Positions 1-10,497 are shown, counted from the stretch's first letter. The stretch: 64,000 bases of DNA from Dechloromonas hortensis (GCF_009469765.1 NZ_SSSQ01000003.1:309168-373167); one strand, 5' to 3'. Program-made: numbers and translations. Notes: a model not told the origin generated them from the sequence alone.

Positions 1-62
1 CATGTACTCATTTACAGCGTTATCTGACCAGGCCAGGCGGCCATGGTTCTCATCGCATCTCA

Positions 63-323
63 TCAGTCGGGGACAAAGACCATGCCCATAACGCCGATGG
101 AGGTCACTTTCTCGTTGACCGTCGTATACGAAACGACACCCAGCGAGTGGTAGGTCGAAGCGAAGGAGGTCAGGTGGCCAATACCCAGGACTCGTTGCAG
201 CTGGCTGCGTTCACCGATGGCGTCCTTGATCCGGGCGCGGTGCTTTTCCGGCGAAGGATTGAGGGCAAAGGCCAGGGCAAGCAATGCGCAGGCGACGAGG
301 ATGGTAGTGATACGGTTTGACAT
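63..323 (-). CDS. Small exported or membrane-anchored protein, DUF4359-like
   Basis: This gene encodes 86 aa. Residues 4-21 form one hydrophobic segment that could be a signal peptide or membrane anchor, followed by a short polar domain. The sequence SPEKHRARIKDAIGER followed by a YHSLGVVSYTTVNEKVTSIGVMG stretch fits my memory of the DUF4359 family, which has no known function. It lies downstream of parE on the same strand, separated by 118 bp, so co-transcription is possible but not shown. Family assignment is from memory of the pattern and is moderate; that the ORF is real is more certain because of the signal-like N-terminus and in-frame composition. Confidence 0.6.
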   Translation of the reverse strand: MSNRITTILVACALLALAFALNPSPEKHRARIKDAIGERSQLQRVLGIGHLTSFASTYHSLGVVSYTTVNEKVTSIGVMGMVFVPD

Positions 324-378
324 ATTGCATGCTCCTGTTGGCAGCTGGCCGGTTCGACATCCGGTCTGGCGATTAGGC

Positions 379-412
379 CGGTTTTCGTGCTTTCTACCCG
401 GTCAACCGCAGG
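379..412 (+). repeat. Uptake-signal-like motif, site 1
   Basis: CGGTTTT, 15 bases, then GTCAACCGCAGG, in the gap between the DUF4359-like gene and parE. The core differs by one transition (G to A at its fourth base) from the commonest form. Confidence 0.6.
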
Positions 413-441
413 AGGCGGGAGGCTGAGGGGGGCGTCGGGAC

Positions 442-2391
<1,950 letters not shown>

Positions 2392-2397
2392 TCGTTT

Positions 2398-2431
2398 CGA
2401 AAATCGGGCAAATTGGGCAGTCGACCGCAGG
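2398..2431 (+). repeat. Uptake-signal-like motif, site 2
   Basis: CGAAAAT, 15 bases (with central AAATT), then the full core GTCGACCGCAGG. It lies just upstream of parE in the parE/68-aa-protein divergent gap and has the best-matching tract and core, together with site 4. Confidence 0.75.
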
Positions 2432-2539
2432 AAGTCGGCGGTTTGCGGGCTGGATTCTACCAGTTCGTCGGCGGCCCGCTGGGACAAGGCATATGGCATA
2501 ATCGCCGTTTGCCTTATTCACCAAATAGCGGAGGTCGCG

Positions 2540-2746
2540 ATGACACAACACGGATCACCGGAGCATACGCCACCGATGTTCGCCTTTGTCCGCGGCCCTG
2601 ACCGCCGGCACTGCGCGACGGTCAGCCCGCCCCCCTACCTGACCATGGCGGGCTTGATCCTGCACGACCGGCGTTCCCATCTCGACCGACGCGCCGCCTG
2701 GATCAAGAACTTCTGGATCGACGGCGAGCCGCACAACGAACACTGA
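2540..2746 (+). CDS. Small basic protein of unknown function, 68 aa
   Basis: The ATG at 2540 follows GGAGG at 6-nt spacing, which is a strong ribosome binding site and the main reason to call it. The product is soluble, rich in Arg/His/Pro, with two related DRR segments (PDRRHCATV and HDRRSHLDRRAAW) and a Trp/Phe-containing C-terminus. A longer reading of the frame to 2288 would run into the antisense of parE and is not supported. It is divergent from parE and 88 bp ahead of the MocR gene. I do not recognise a family. Confidence 0.6.
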   Translation: MTQHGSPEHTPPMFAFVRGPDRRHCATVSPPPYLTMAGLILHDRRSHLDRRAAWIKNFWIDGEPHNEH

Positions 2747-2834
2747 ACACCGGCCGGATTCGGCCGCCGGCCAATTTGCCGGGAAAATGATCTGCCTGAA
2801 AGTCGTCTCGCGCCGCCCCTGATACCATCCGCGC

Positions 2835-4247
2835 ATGAGTCGTTACCAGGACCTTGCCGAGCAGACCGAAAAACTGATTACCGCAGGGGTATTCCGCGCC
2901 GGTGATCGCCTGCCTTCCATTCGCCAGGCCTGCAGCACCCACGACGTCAGCCCGGTGACCGTCAGCCAGGCCTACTATCTGCTGGAAAGTCGTGGTCTGA
3001 TTGAGGCCCGGCCAAAATCGGGTTATTTTGTCCGCGCCCGGCTCGGCCAGCGCCTGCCCGAACCGGAAATGAGCCAGCCGGTCGGCGATTCGACCCAGTT
3101 GGAAGTCAGCGACTTCATTTTTCAGATCCTGGAAAGCGTCAAGGACCCGTCGGTCGTGCCACTCGGCTCCAGCTTTCCCAGCCCCTACCTGTTTCCGCTC
3201 GACAAGCTCGGCCGCTTTCTGGCCAGCGCCGCCCGCAAGCTCGACCCGCTGGCGACGGTGACCGACCTGCCGCCCGGTAACGAGGAGCTGCGCCGGCAAT
3301 TGGCCTTGCGCTACCTGGCCCACGGCGCCCATGTCTCGCCGCAGGAAATTATCGTCACCTCCGGCGCGCTGGAAGGGCTGAACCTGTGCCTGCAGGCGGT
3401 GACCCGGCCGGGCGACCTGATCGCCATCGAGTCGCCGACTTTCTACGCGACGCTGCAGGCCAGCGAGCGGCTCGGCCTCAAGGTCATCGAAATCCCGACC
3501 CATCCGCGCGACGGGGTCAGCCTGGCGGCGCTGGAGGAAGCCTTGCGGCTGCACCCGATCAAGGCCTGCCTGTTCATGCTGAATTTTTCCAATCCGAGCG
3601 GCGGCCGGGTCCCGGACGAGAACAAGAAGGTGCTGCTCGAATTGCTGCGCCGGCATCAGGTGCCGCTGATCGAGGACGACGTCTATGCCGAACTGTACTT
3701 CGGCCCGCAGGCGCCGCTGTGCAGCAAGGCCGAGGACAGCGACGGGCTGGTCATGCACGTCTCGTCGTTTTCGAAATGCCTGGCCCCCGGCTATCGCCTG
3801 GGCTGGGTCGCGGCTGGCCGCTACGCCAGCCGCATCCAGCGCCAGAAGCTATCGACCAGCCTGGCGACGACCATTCCGGTGCAGATCGCGCTGGCCGACT
3901 ATCTGAAGCACGGCGGCTACGAAAACCATCTGCGCCATTTGCGGCGCACGCTGGCCCGGCAGGAGGTGATGCTGGTTGAGGCCGTCGAGCGGCATTTCCC
4001 GGCCGGCACCCGGCTGGCCCGGCCGCAGGGCGGCTATTTTCTCTGGCTGGAACTGCCACGCCAGGTCGATGCGCTGTTGCTGCACCGGCAGGCGCTGGCG
4101 CATGGCATCAGTATCGCGCCGGGGCCGATCTTTTCCGCCAAGCGCGAATTCGGCCACTGGCTGCGCCTCAATTTCGGCCATCCCGACTCGCCGCGCCAGC
4201 AGGCGGCGATCGCCACCCTCGGCCAACTGGTCGCCGACCAGCTATAG
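2835..4247 (+). CDS. MocR-type GntR regulator with aminotransferase domain
   Basis: This 470-aa protein joins an N-terminal GntR winged helix (about residues 3-70, including GDRLPSIRQA and the GLIEARPKSGYFVR wing) to a fold-type I PLP aminotransferase domain. The Schiff-base lysine lies in SSFSKCLAPGYRLGWV (Lys314) and the cofactor-binding NFSNPSGG motif is present. Members of the MocR/PdxR/GabR group sense PLP or an amino-acid adduct and regulate a neighbouring metabolic gene. No obvious target lies adjacent here, so its regulon cannot be named. Its stop overlaps the convergent norF-like stop by 6 bp. Confidence 0.9.
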   Translation: MSRYQDLAEQTEKLITAGVFRAGDRLPSIRQACSTHDVSPVTVSQAYYLLESRGLIEARPKSGYFVRARLGQRLPEPEMSQPVGDSTQLEVSDFIFQILESVKDPSVVPLGSSFPSPYLFPLDKLGRFLASAARKLDPLATVTDLPPGNEELRRQLALRYLAHGAHVSPQEIIVTSGALEGLNLCLQAVTRPGDLIAIESPTFYATLQASERLGLKVIEIPTHPRDGVSLAALEEALRLHPIKACLFMLNFSNPSGGRVPDENKKVLLELLRRHQVPLIEDDVYAELYFGPQAPLCSKAEDSDGLVMHVSSFSKCLAPGYRLGWVAAGRYASRIQRQKLSTSLATTIPVQIALADYLKHGGYENHLRHLRRTLARQEVMLVEAVERHFPAGTRLARPQGGYFLWLELPRQVDALLLHRQALAHGISIAPGPIFSAKREFGHWLRLNFGHPDSPRQQAAIATLGQLVADQL

Positions 4248-4550
4248 CGTTGCCCAGCGTGCGAACTGCGTGCCGAAGAAGGCGATCAGCAGCAGCGCGA
4301 TCGGCGTGAAGGCGATGAAGGCATTGAGTACCCGGGCAATGAACGGGTGGGCGATGTGCGACTCGATGAACTGGCGGGCGATCAGCTTGCCCTTCAGCCA
4401 GATGATGACGGCGACCAGCAGCGGCAGCCAGCTGGCGCCGTGGAACCAGTGGCCGAGGCCGAGGCTGAGCAGGGTCAGGGCAACCAGCGCCAGCCAGGCG
4501 TAGGCGAGGGGGGCTAGAGCGGACGAGGGGGCGGAATGGCTGGTTTGCAT
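4242..4550 (-). CDS. norF: Cytochrome c oxidase subunit IV/NorF-like membrane protein
   Basis: The 102-aa product has about three hydrophobic segments (residues 14-34, 42-52 and 73-93) and matches the COX4/NorF-type small subunit pattern, with WLPLLVAVIIWLKGKLIARQF followed by a final helix. It begins 2 nt after the norE-like stop, so the two are translationally coupled. In denitrifiers NorE and NorF accompany nitric oxide reductase and support its activity. No norCB is present in the window, so a role with a different haem-copper oxidase is also possible. The symbol is inferred from gene order. Confidence 0.65.
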   Translation of the reverse strand: MQTSHSAPSSALAPLAYAWLALVALTLLSLGLGHWFHGASWLPLLVAVIIWLKGKLIARQFIESHIAHPFIARVLNAFIAFTPIALLLIAFFGTQFARWATL

Positions 4551-4552
4551 GA

Positions 4553-5158
4553 TCAGGCCAGGACGTAGAAGAAGGGGAAGATGACCAGCCAGATGATGTC
4601 GGTGGCGTGCCAATAGCTGGCCAGCGCCTCCAGGCCGGCGTGGTCGTCGGCTGAATAGCCGCCGGCCAGATGGCGGGCCAGCACCCAGAGAATGCCGAGA
4701 ATGCCCCAGGTGGCATGTACCAGGTGGTTGAAGGTCAGGTAGTAATAGACCGTGAAGAAAATGCCCGATTCGCCATTGATGCCGTGTGCCAGGTTCCAGC
4801 TGATTTCCATGTATTTGGCCAGCGGGTAGCCGAGGGCGACGACCAGCCCGGAAACCAGCCAGTAGATCGACTGCCGGCGCTTGCCGGCGCGCATGGTGGC
4901 GACCGAACAGGCGATGAAGAAACTGCTGGTCACCATCAACAAGGTGATGACCGTGCCGGCGACGCGCGACAGGCGGTCGGTGCCTTGCTCGAAAGATTCG
5001 GGAAAGTGGGCGCGGGCGACGAAATAGACGACGAAGAGCACCAGGAACTCGACAAATTCGCAGGTGATGCCGACCCAGATGCCCTTGTTGCCCGGGATGC
5101 GCCGGCCGCTGGGCGCGTTGTCTTGTTGTTCGAATACGGGAATTGCCACCGCTGTCAT
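4553..5158 (-). CDS. norE: Cytochrome c oxidase subunit III family protein, NorE-like
   Basis: This 201-aa membrane protein has five predicted transmembrane helices, fewer than the seven of a full CoxG/CoxC subunit III and typical of NorE. Recognisable pieces are NKGIWVGITCEFVEFLVLF near the N-terminus, the FEQGTDRLSR loop, and HATWGILGILWVL near residue 145. The ATG at 5158 was preferred over 5275 because the upstream 39 residues are polar and unrelated. It is divergent from ccoG, which assembles cbb3 oxidase, and this points to respiratory NO or oxygen metabolism. Confidence 0.75.
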   Translation of the reverse strand: MTAVAIPVFEQQDNAPSGRRIPGNKGIWVGITCEFVEFLVLFVVYFVARAHFPESFEQGTDRLSRVAGTVITLLMVTSSFFIACSVATMRAGKRRQSIYWLVSGLVVALGYPLAKYMEISWNLAHGINGESGIFFTVYYYLTFNHLVHATWGILGILWVLARHLAGGYSADDHAGLEALASYWHATDIIWLVIFPFFYVLA

Positions 5159-5350
5159 TTTTGATCCGCAAGGTGAATGGTTTGAGCGTCCATTGTTCGC
5201 CTTTCCTGCAAAAAAAATAGGCACAGGGATCAAAGTTTTCGATCTGAACAGTTTTTTCGGCAGTTTATTTTTCATCTGTTCCTATGAAAAATCGAATTAA
5301 CTGAAACTGTTTCTATTTTGCGCCCGATGTTCTACTCGGCTGCCGGTTGA

Positions 5351-5371
5351 TCGGGGAGTCGTTCTCCCCGA
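5351..5371. promoter_or_regulatory. Hairpin or palindrome upstream of ccoG
   Basis: An 8-bp perfect inverted repeat TCGGGGAG/CTCCCCGA with a 5-base centre ends 24 bp before the ccoG start codon. It could be an operator or an RNA hairpin in the leader. I could not match it to an FNR, NsrR or NorR site. Confidence 0.35.
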
Positions 5372-5395
5372 AATCGTCGTCAGGAGAAGATCGAA

Positions 5396-6787
5396 ATGAG
5401 CAGGCCTGTCAGCAAGGTTCGGGAAGCAAAACTGGAGCTTTATCGCAAGCGCGGGAAAATTCACGCCAAGGCAAGCAGCGGGCGTTTCAACACGCTGCGC
5501 TGGGCGATGGTCTGGTTCACCCAGATCATTTTTTACGGCACCTGCTGGCTGAACTGGGAGAGCGACGGGCTGAGCCGGCAAGCCGTGCTCTTCGACATCG
5601 CGCACGAAAAGTTCTACCTGTTCGGCCTCGTTCTCTGGCCGCAGGACGCCTTGCTGCTCGCCTACCTGCTGATCATTGCCGCCACCGCGCTGTTTCTGGC
5701 GACGGCGCTGGCCGGCCGGGTATTTTGCGGCTTCGCCTGCCCGCAGACGATTTACACGATGATTTTCAGCTGGGTCGAAGCCCAGGTCGAAGGCGACCAC
5801 TTGGCCCGCCTGCGCCTCGACCAAAGCCCGTGGACGGCGCGCAAGCTACTGTTGCGCACCACCAAGCACGGCCTGTGGTTCCTGATCGCGGCATGGACGG
5901 CGATCACCTTCGTCGGCTATTTCACGCCGGTGCGCGACGTGCTGGCCGCCTTGCCCGGCTGGGAGGTTGGCCCGTGGGAAGGCTTCTGGCTGATCTTCTA
6001 CTGCATTTTCACTTATGCCATGGCCGGTCTGGCCCGCGAGGCGGTCTGCCAGCACATGTGCCCGTACTCCCGTTTCCAGGGCGTCATGTTCGACGACACG
6101 ACGCGCACGGTCAGTTACGACGCCGGTCGCGGCGAGCCGCGCAACCGCCGCCAACAGGCGGGGAAGACCGGTGACTGTATCGACTGCAACATCTGCGTCG
6201 AAGTCTGCCCGACCGGCATCGACATTCGCGACGGTCTGCAATACCAGTGCATCAATTGCGGCCTGTGCGTCGATGCCTGCGATGAGGTGATGACCCGGAT
6301 CGGCGCGCCGACGGGGCTGATTCGCTTCGCGTCGGAACGGGAACTGATCGGGCGCCCGCAGCCGCAGGGCTGGCGCGAGCGGCCGCGGGTCGTCGTCTAT
6401 ACGGTGCTGCTGGTGGTTTTTGCCATTTTCGGCACGTTGACCGCAAGCCAACGCTCCTTGCTGCTGGTAAACGTGCAGCGCGACCGGGGTGCCTTGCTGC
6501 GTGAGACGGCCGAGGGGCGCATCGAAAACGCCTATACGCTGAACCTGATGAATCTGGCCGAAGCGCCGCGCGACTTTGCTGTCGAGGTGCACGGCTTGCC
6601 CGGGCTGGAGATTGTCGGGCCGCGCGAGTTTGCCGCCGAGTCCGGCAGCATCCGGCCGGTCCAGTTGACCGTTTCGGCGCCGGCCGACAGCGGCTTGCGC
6701 GGTATCCAGCCGATCGAGTTCCGGATTGTCGCCCGCCAGGACCCGGCGAGCGGTCAGGTCGAGAAAAGCAGCTTCATCCTGCCCTGA
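5396..6787 (+). CDS. ccoG: Cytochrome c oxidase accessory protein CcoG (RdxA/FixG family)
   Basis: CcoG is an inner-membrane iron-sulfur protein that reduces or delivers copper during assembly of cbb3 oxidase. The 463-aa sequence shows the family start ELYRKRGKIHAKASSGRFNTLRW, the GRVFCGFACPQT and CQHMCPYSRFQGVMFD motifs, and two 4Fe-4S cluster motifs around residues 260-295 (CIDCNICVEVCP and CINCGLCVDAC). It ends with the Ig-like FixG C-terminal domain. No ccoNOPQ lies next to it. A site of the dispersed bipartite motif falls inside the gene. Confidence 0.93.
   Translation: MSRPVSKVREAKLELYRKRGKIHAKASSGRFNTLRWAMVWFTQIIFYGTCWLNWESDGLSRQAVLFDIAHEKFYLFGLVLWPQDALLLAYLLIIAATALFLATALAGRVFCGFACPQTIYTMIFSWVEAQVEGDHLARLRLDQSPWTARKLLLRTTKHGLWFLIAAWTAITFVGYFTPVRDVLAALPGWEVGPWEGFWLIFYCIFTYAMAGLAREAVCQHMCPYSRFQGVMFDDTTRTVSYDAGRGEPRNRRQQAGKTGDCIDCNICVEVCPTGIDIRDGLQYQCINCGLCVDACDEVMTRIGAPTGLIRFASERELIGRPQPQGWRERPRVVVYTVLLVVFAIFGTLTASQRSLLLVNVQRDRGALLRETAEGRIENAYTLNLMNLAEAPRDFAVEVHGLPGLEIVGPREFAAESGSIRPVQLTVSAPADSGLRGIQPIEFRIVARQDPASGQVEKSSFILP
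6414..6446 (+). repeat. Uptake-signal-like motif, site 3
   Basis: TGGTTTT, 15 bases (central ATTTTC), then GTTGACCGCAA, inside ccoG. Confidence 0.45.
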
Positions 6788-6865
6788 ACGGGCTGGCCGA
6801 TTGCGCGCCGGGGCAGGGAATGCGAGACTTGCCGCCGGTTTTCGAAACACAGGAACGAACGCAAC

Positions 6866-7096
6866 ATGGCTTTGACCAACCCCGAGGACGCCGCGCTGCC
6901 GGTTTGGCAGGCGCCGGACGGCAGCCCGATTGCCTGCACCGAGAAGATCAAGGTGCTCAACGAAAACTTTCGCGAGCTGCAGCAACTGGCGCTCGACGCG
7001 CTGGAAGACGGCGTGCTGATGGGCTGCAGCGAGGTCCATCTGCGTGCCGCGCTGCATGAACTGATCGATTCGCTGAAGCTGACTTTCGCTGCCTAG
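6866..7096 (+). CDS. Hypothetical protein, 76 aa
   Basis: This is a short soluble protein starting MALTNPEDAALPVWQ with predicted amphipathic helices over residues 26-75 (KVLNENFRELQQLALDALED and ELIDSLKLTF). An AGGAACG element lies about 8 nt upstream of the ATG. It follows ccoG by 78 bp on the same strand and could be co-transcribed with it. I do not recognise a domain. Codon use matches the neighbours, so the call as a gene is reasonable. Confidence 0.6.
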   Translation: MALTNPEDAALPVWQAPDGSPIACTEKIKVLNENFRELQQLALDALEDGVLMGCSEVHLRAALHELIDSLKLTFAA

Positions 7097-7189
7097 TGGC
7101 CCAGTGCCGGCCTGTTCAGGCGGTTGTCATGAGCGCCGGGGCGATTGTGCCGGTAAAATCGCGGCCACCAAGAACAACGAAAGTTTCCG

Positions 7190-8113
7190 ATGGCCGGAGC
7201 CAGCCTGCTTGTCCTGATCGATGATATTGCCAGCGTCCTCGACGATGTCGCGCTGCTGACCAAGGTCGCAGCCAAGAAAACGGCCGGGGTGCTGGGCGAC
7301 GATCTGGCCCTCAATGCCGAACAGGTCTCCGGCGTACGAGCCGAGCGCGAACTGCCGGTGGTCTGGGCAGTGGCGGTTGGTTCGCTGAAGAACAAGGTGA
7401 TCCTGGTGCCGGCGGCGCTGGCGATCAGTGCTTTTATTCCGTGGGCAGTGATGCCGCTGTTGATGCTCGGCGGCTTCTATCTCTGCTTCGAGGGCGTCGA
7501 AAAGCTGGCCCACAAATGGCTGCACAGCGCCGCCGAAGATGCGGCGCACCATGCCGAGGAACTGACTGCGCTGCTTGACGAGACGGTCGATCTGGCAGTC
7601 TTCGAGGCCGACAAGATCAAGGGCGCCATCCGTACCGACTTCGTGCTTTCGGCCGAGATCATCGTCATCGCGCTCGGTACCGTCGCCAGCCAGCCGTTTA
7701 TGACCCAGGTCAGCGTGCTGGCCGGGATCGGCCTGCTGATGACGGTTGGCGTTTATGGCATCGTCGCCGGCATCGTCAAGCTCGACGACCTCGGCTTCTA
7801 CCTGCTGAAAAAGAGCAATGGACTGGCCCGCGGCCTTGGTAAAGGCCTGGTGCTGGCCGCGCCGAAGCTGATGAAGGCACTGACGGTGATCGGTACCATC
7901 GCCATGTTCATGGTCGGCGGCAGCATCCTCAGCCACGGCCTGCCGCCGGTACATCACGGTATCGAAGGGCTGGCCGAGGCGGCCGGCCTGTTCGGCGGTG
8001 TGCTGTCGCTGTTGCTCGATATCGTGGTCGGCGTCATCGGCGGCGCGCTGGCCTTGTTCGTCGTCAAAGCCGGCAGCGGCGTGGCCGGCCTCTTCAAAAA
8101 GGAGCAAGCATGA
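7190..8113 (+). CDS. DUF808 family inner-membrane protein (YedI-like)
   Basis: This 307-aa protein shows the family start MAGASLLVLIDDIASVLDDVA and the conserved KTAGVLGDDLALNAEQVSG stretch, followed by several hydrophobic helices. Members are uncharacterised inner-membrane proteins such as E. coli YedI. The stop overlaps the start of the following gene in an ATGA arrangement, so the two are coupled and probably act together. Confidence 0.88.
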   Translation: MAGASLLVLIDDIASVLDDVALLTKVAAKKTAGVLGDDLALNAEQVSGVRAERELPVVWAVAVGSLKNKVILVPAALAISAFIPWAVMPLLMLGGFYLCFEGVEKLAHKWLHSAAEDAAHHAEELTALLDETVDLAVFEADKIKGAIRTDFVLSAEIIVIALGTVASQPFMTQVSVLAGIGLLMTVGVYGIVAGIVKLDDLGFYLLKKSNGLARGLGKGLVLAAPKLMKALTVIGTIAMFMVGGSILSHGLPPVHHGIEGLAEAAGLFGGVLSLLLDIVVGVIGGALALFVVKAGSGVAGLFKKEQA

Positions 8114-9153
8114 GCAAGGCGCTGCGTCTTTCCGAAAAATGGTTCCGCTTCGGTCTGTGGATCGTCGCCTTCGTCTTTGCCAGTTTTCTGATTGGCCTGG
8201 GTGGGACGATCGTCGAGAACCTGCCCAAAGTCGAGCATCACTACACGCAGGAAGATTTCATCGACCAGCCGCAGGCCGAGCAGGCGCGCGGTGCTATCAA
8301 GCAGACCCAGAAAACCCGCCAGGAAGCGCAGGACAAGCTGGAGCAGGCGCGCCTCGGCCACAATGCGGCGCGTGCCAATTCAGCGAGTGCCCGTGACACC
8401 TTCAACAACTGGCTGGCCACCCGGCACGTCACCCAGCGCGCCGAGCAGGACCCGGAACTGATCGCCCGCACGCAGCAACTCGATGCCCTGAAGGCGGCCG
8501 AGCGCAAGGCGTTGAGCGAGGTCGAGGCACAACAGCAGATCCTGCTCGATGCCCAGCAGGCCGAGGCGAGGGCGCAGCGCCAGTTGCGCGAGCTGGAGCA
8601 AGCCGCCGCCGAGCAGCTGGCGACCGGGCAGCGCAGCCAGGAACTGCGGGTCTTTCTCTACCGCCTGACGCTGACCCTGCCGTTGCTCGGCATTGCCGGC
8701 TGGCTGTTCGCCAAGAAGCGCAAGAGCACCTACTGGCCGTTCGTCTGGGGCTTCATCTACTTCGCGCTGTTCGCCTTCTTCGTCGAACTGGTGCCTTACC
8801 TGCCAAGCTACGGCGGCTATGTCCGCTACGTCGTCGGCATCGTGATTACCGTGCTGGTCGGGCGGCAGGCCATTGTTTCGCTGAACCGCTACCTGGAGAA
8901 GCAGAAGCAGGCCGAGAGCCTGCCCGACGTCGAGCGGCGCAAGGAACTGAGCTACGACACGGCGCTAGCCCGGCTGGCCAAAAAGGTCTGCCCCGGTTGC
9001 GAACGACCGGTCGACCTGGCCAATACGGCGATCGATTATTGCCCGCATTGCGGCATCTGCCTGTTCGACCATTGCGGCCAGTGTAATGAGCGGAAGAGTG
9101 CCTTCGCCCGCTTCTGCCATGCCTGCGGCGCGGCGGCTCGGGCGATTAGCTGA
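8110..9153 (+). CDS. Membrane protein with coiled coil and C-terminal zinc ribbons
   Basis: The 347-aa product begins with a membrane anchor (about residues 13-35), then a Gln/Ala/Glu-rich coiled coil (about 55-180) presumably outside the cytoplasm. Three further hydrophobic helices (about 182-260) follow. The C-terminal cytoplasmic tail has paired cysteines (CPGC, CPHC, CGQC and CHAC) typical of double zinc ribbons. Some databases name similar proteins serine endopeptidase, but I see no catalytic triad and do not use that name. The coupling to the DUF808 gene suggests a two-protein membrane unit of unknown role. Confidence 0.75.
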   Translation: MSKALRLSEKWFRFGLWIVAFVFASFLIGLGGTIVENLPKVEHHYTQEDFIDQPQAEQARGAIKQTQKTRQEAQDKLEQARLGHNAARANSASARDTFNNWLATRHVTQRAEQDPELIARTQQLDALKAAERKALSEVEAQQQILLDAQQAEARAQRQLRELEQAAAEQLATGQRSQELRVFLYRLTLTLPLLGIAGWLFAKKRKSTYWPFVWGFIYFALFAFFVELVPYLPSYGGYVRYVVGIVITVLVGRQAIVSLNRYLEKQKQAESLPDVERRKELSYDTALARLAKKVCPGCERPVDLANTAIDYCPHCGICLFDHCGQCNERKSAFARFCHACGAAARAIS

Positions 9154-9185
9154 TTGTTGGCGGCGGGGCGCCGGGCAGGGCGCTT

Positions 9186-9219
9186 CGAAAATTGCCCGAA
9201 ACAGGCAGTCGACCGCAGG
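9186..9219 (+). repeat. Uptake-signal-like motif, site 4
   Basis: CGAAAAT, 15 bases (central GAAAC), then GTCGACCGCAGG, in the 113-bp gap before rtcB. Including two preceding bases, TTCGAAAAT and GGCAGTCGACCGCAGG are identical to site 2. Confidence 0.75.
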
Positions 9220-9266
9220 CCTCAATTTTTGAGGGCGGTACCGGGCCGTGCTAATGTTTCCGGACC

Positions 9267-10463
9267 ATGCCAATCTGCCAAACCCTCGCCAACTGCCCGG
9301 TACCCGTCAAGATCTGGACCGATGACGTCGACGACAAGTCGAGGCAACAACTGGCCAATATCGCCAGCCTGCCGTTCATCCATCACCATGTCGCGGCGAT
9401 GCCGGACGTTCATCTCGGCATCGGGGCGACCATCGGTTCGGTGATCGCCACCGACCGGGCCATCGTGCCGGCCGCGGTCGGCGTCGATATCGGTTGCGGC
9501 ATGGTCGCCTGCCGGCTGTCGATCGGCGCCAATCAATTGAGCGAGAAGGCGCTGAAAAAGATTTTCACGCAGATCAGCCGCGACGTGCCGGTCGGCAAGG
9601 CACAGCACGAGGATGCCCAAGCCTTGACGCTGGCCGCGCGACCTTTCGAGGCCAAGCTGAAGCAGATGATGCGGCAGCACCCGCAATTGTTGAAAAGCTT
9701 CGGCAAGTCCTCGAAATGGGTCAATCAGCTCGGCACCCTGGGCGGCGGCAATCACTTCATCGAAGTCTGCCTGGATGAAACCGACCAGCTCTGGGTGATG
9801 CTGCACTCCGGCAGCCGGGGCATCGGCAACGCGCTGGCCAGCTACTTCATCGAACTGGCGCGGCGCGACATGGAGCGCCAGCAAATCCAGCTAGCCGACC
9901 GCGACCTGGCCTATTTTCGGGAAGGCAGCGCCTATTTTGCCGACTATGTCGAAGCCGTGCATTGGGCGCAGGAATACGCCTACACCAACCGCCAGTGCAT
10001 GATGGATCTGGTGCTGGCCGGCCTGCAGCGGCATCTGCCGGCCTTCTCGGTGACCAGCGAAGTGGTTAATTGCCACCACAACTACGTAGCGCGCGAACAT
10101 CACTACGGGGCTGATGTCTGGGTCACCCGCAAGGGGGCGATCCGGGCCCGGGCCGGCGATCTCGGCATCATTCCCGGCAGCATGGGCGCGCGCAGCTACA
10201 TCGTGCGCGGCAAGGGCAACCCGGAAAGTTTCGACTCCAGCGCCCACGGCGCCGGCCGCCGGATGAGCCGGACGGCGGCCACCAAGACCTTCAGTGAAGC
10301 CGACCTGCTCAAGCAGACGGCCGGCGTCATCTGCCGCAAGGACAAGGGCGTCATCGACGAGATTCCCGGCGCCTACAAGGACATCGACCAAGTGATGGCC
10401 AACCAGAGCGACCTGACCGAGGTGCTGCACACCCTGAAGCAGGTGGTCTGCGTCAAGGGCTAG
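9267..10463 (+). CDS. rtcB: RNA-splicing ligase RtcB family protein
   Basis: RtcB joins RNA 2',3'-cyclic phosphate or 3'-phosphate ends to 5'-OH ends with GTP and Mn2+. The 398-aa sequence contains the metal-binding MPDVHLGIG and GVDIGCGM motifs, LGGGNHF, and HSGSRGIGN. The guanylylated histidine is expected in the C-terminal half near the GAGRRMSR segment. The protein is shorter than E. coli RtcB and resembles the RtcB2-type branch. No RtcA, RtcR or PrfH gene is adjacent, so it is probably a stand-alone RNA repair enzyme. Confidence 0.9.
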   Translation: MPICQTLANCPVPVKIWTDDVDDKSRQQLANIASLPFIHHHVAAMPDVHLGIGATIGSVIATDRAIVPAAVGVDIGCGMVACRLSIGANQLSEKALKKIFTQISRDVPVGKAQHEDAQALTLAARPFEAKLKQMMRQHPQLLKSFGKSSKWVNQLGTLGGGNHFIEVCLDETDQLWVMLHSGSRGIGNALASYFIELARRDMERQQIQLADRDLAYFREGSAYFADYVEAVHWAQEYAYTNRQCMMDLVLAGLQRHLPAFSVTSEVVNCHHNYVAREHHYGADVWVTRKGAIRARAGDLGIIPGSMGARSYIVRGKGNPESFDSSAHGAGRRMSRTAATKTFSEADLLKQTAGVICRKDKGVIDEIPGAYKDIDQVMANQSDLTEVLHTLKQVVCVKG

Positions 10464-10497
10464 GTTCGCATTTCAGAAATCATCCAGAGAGGCATTC

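Noticed and set aside
5159..5350. FNR box in the norE/ccoG gap
   Set aside because: Short ATCAA/TTGAT-like pieces occur but never in the TTGAT-N4-ATCAA arrangement.
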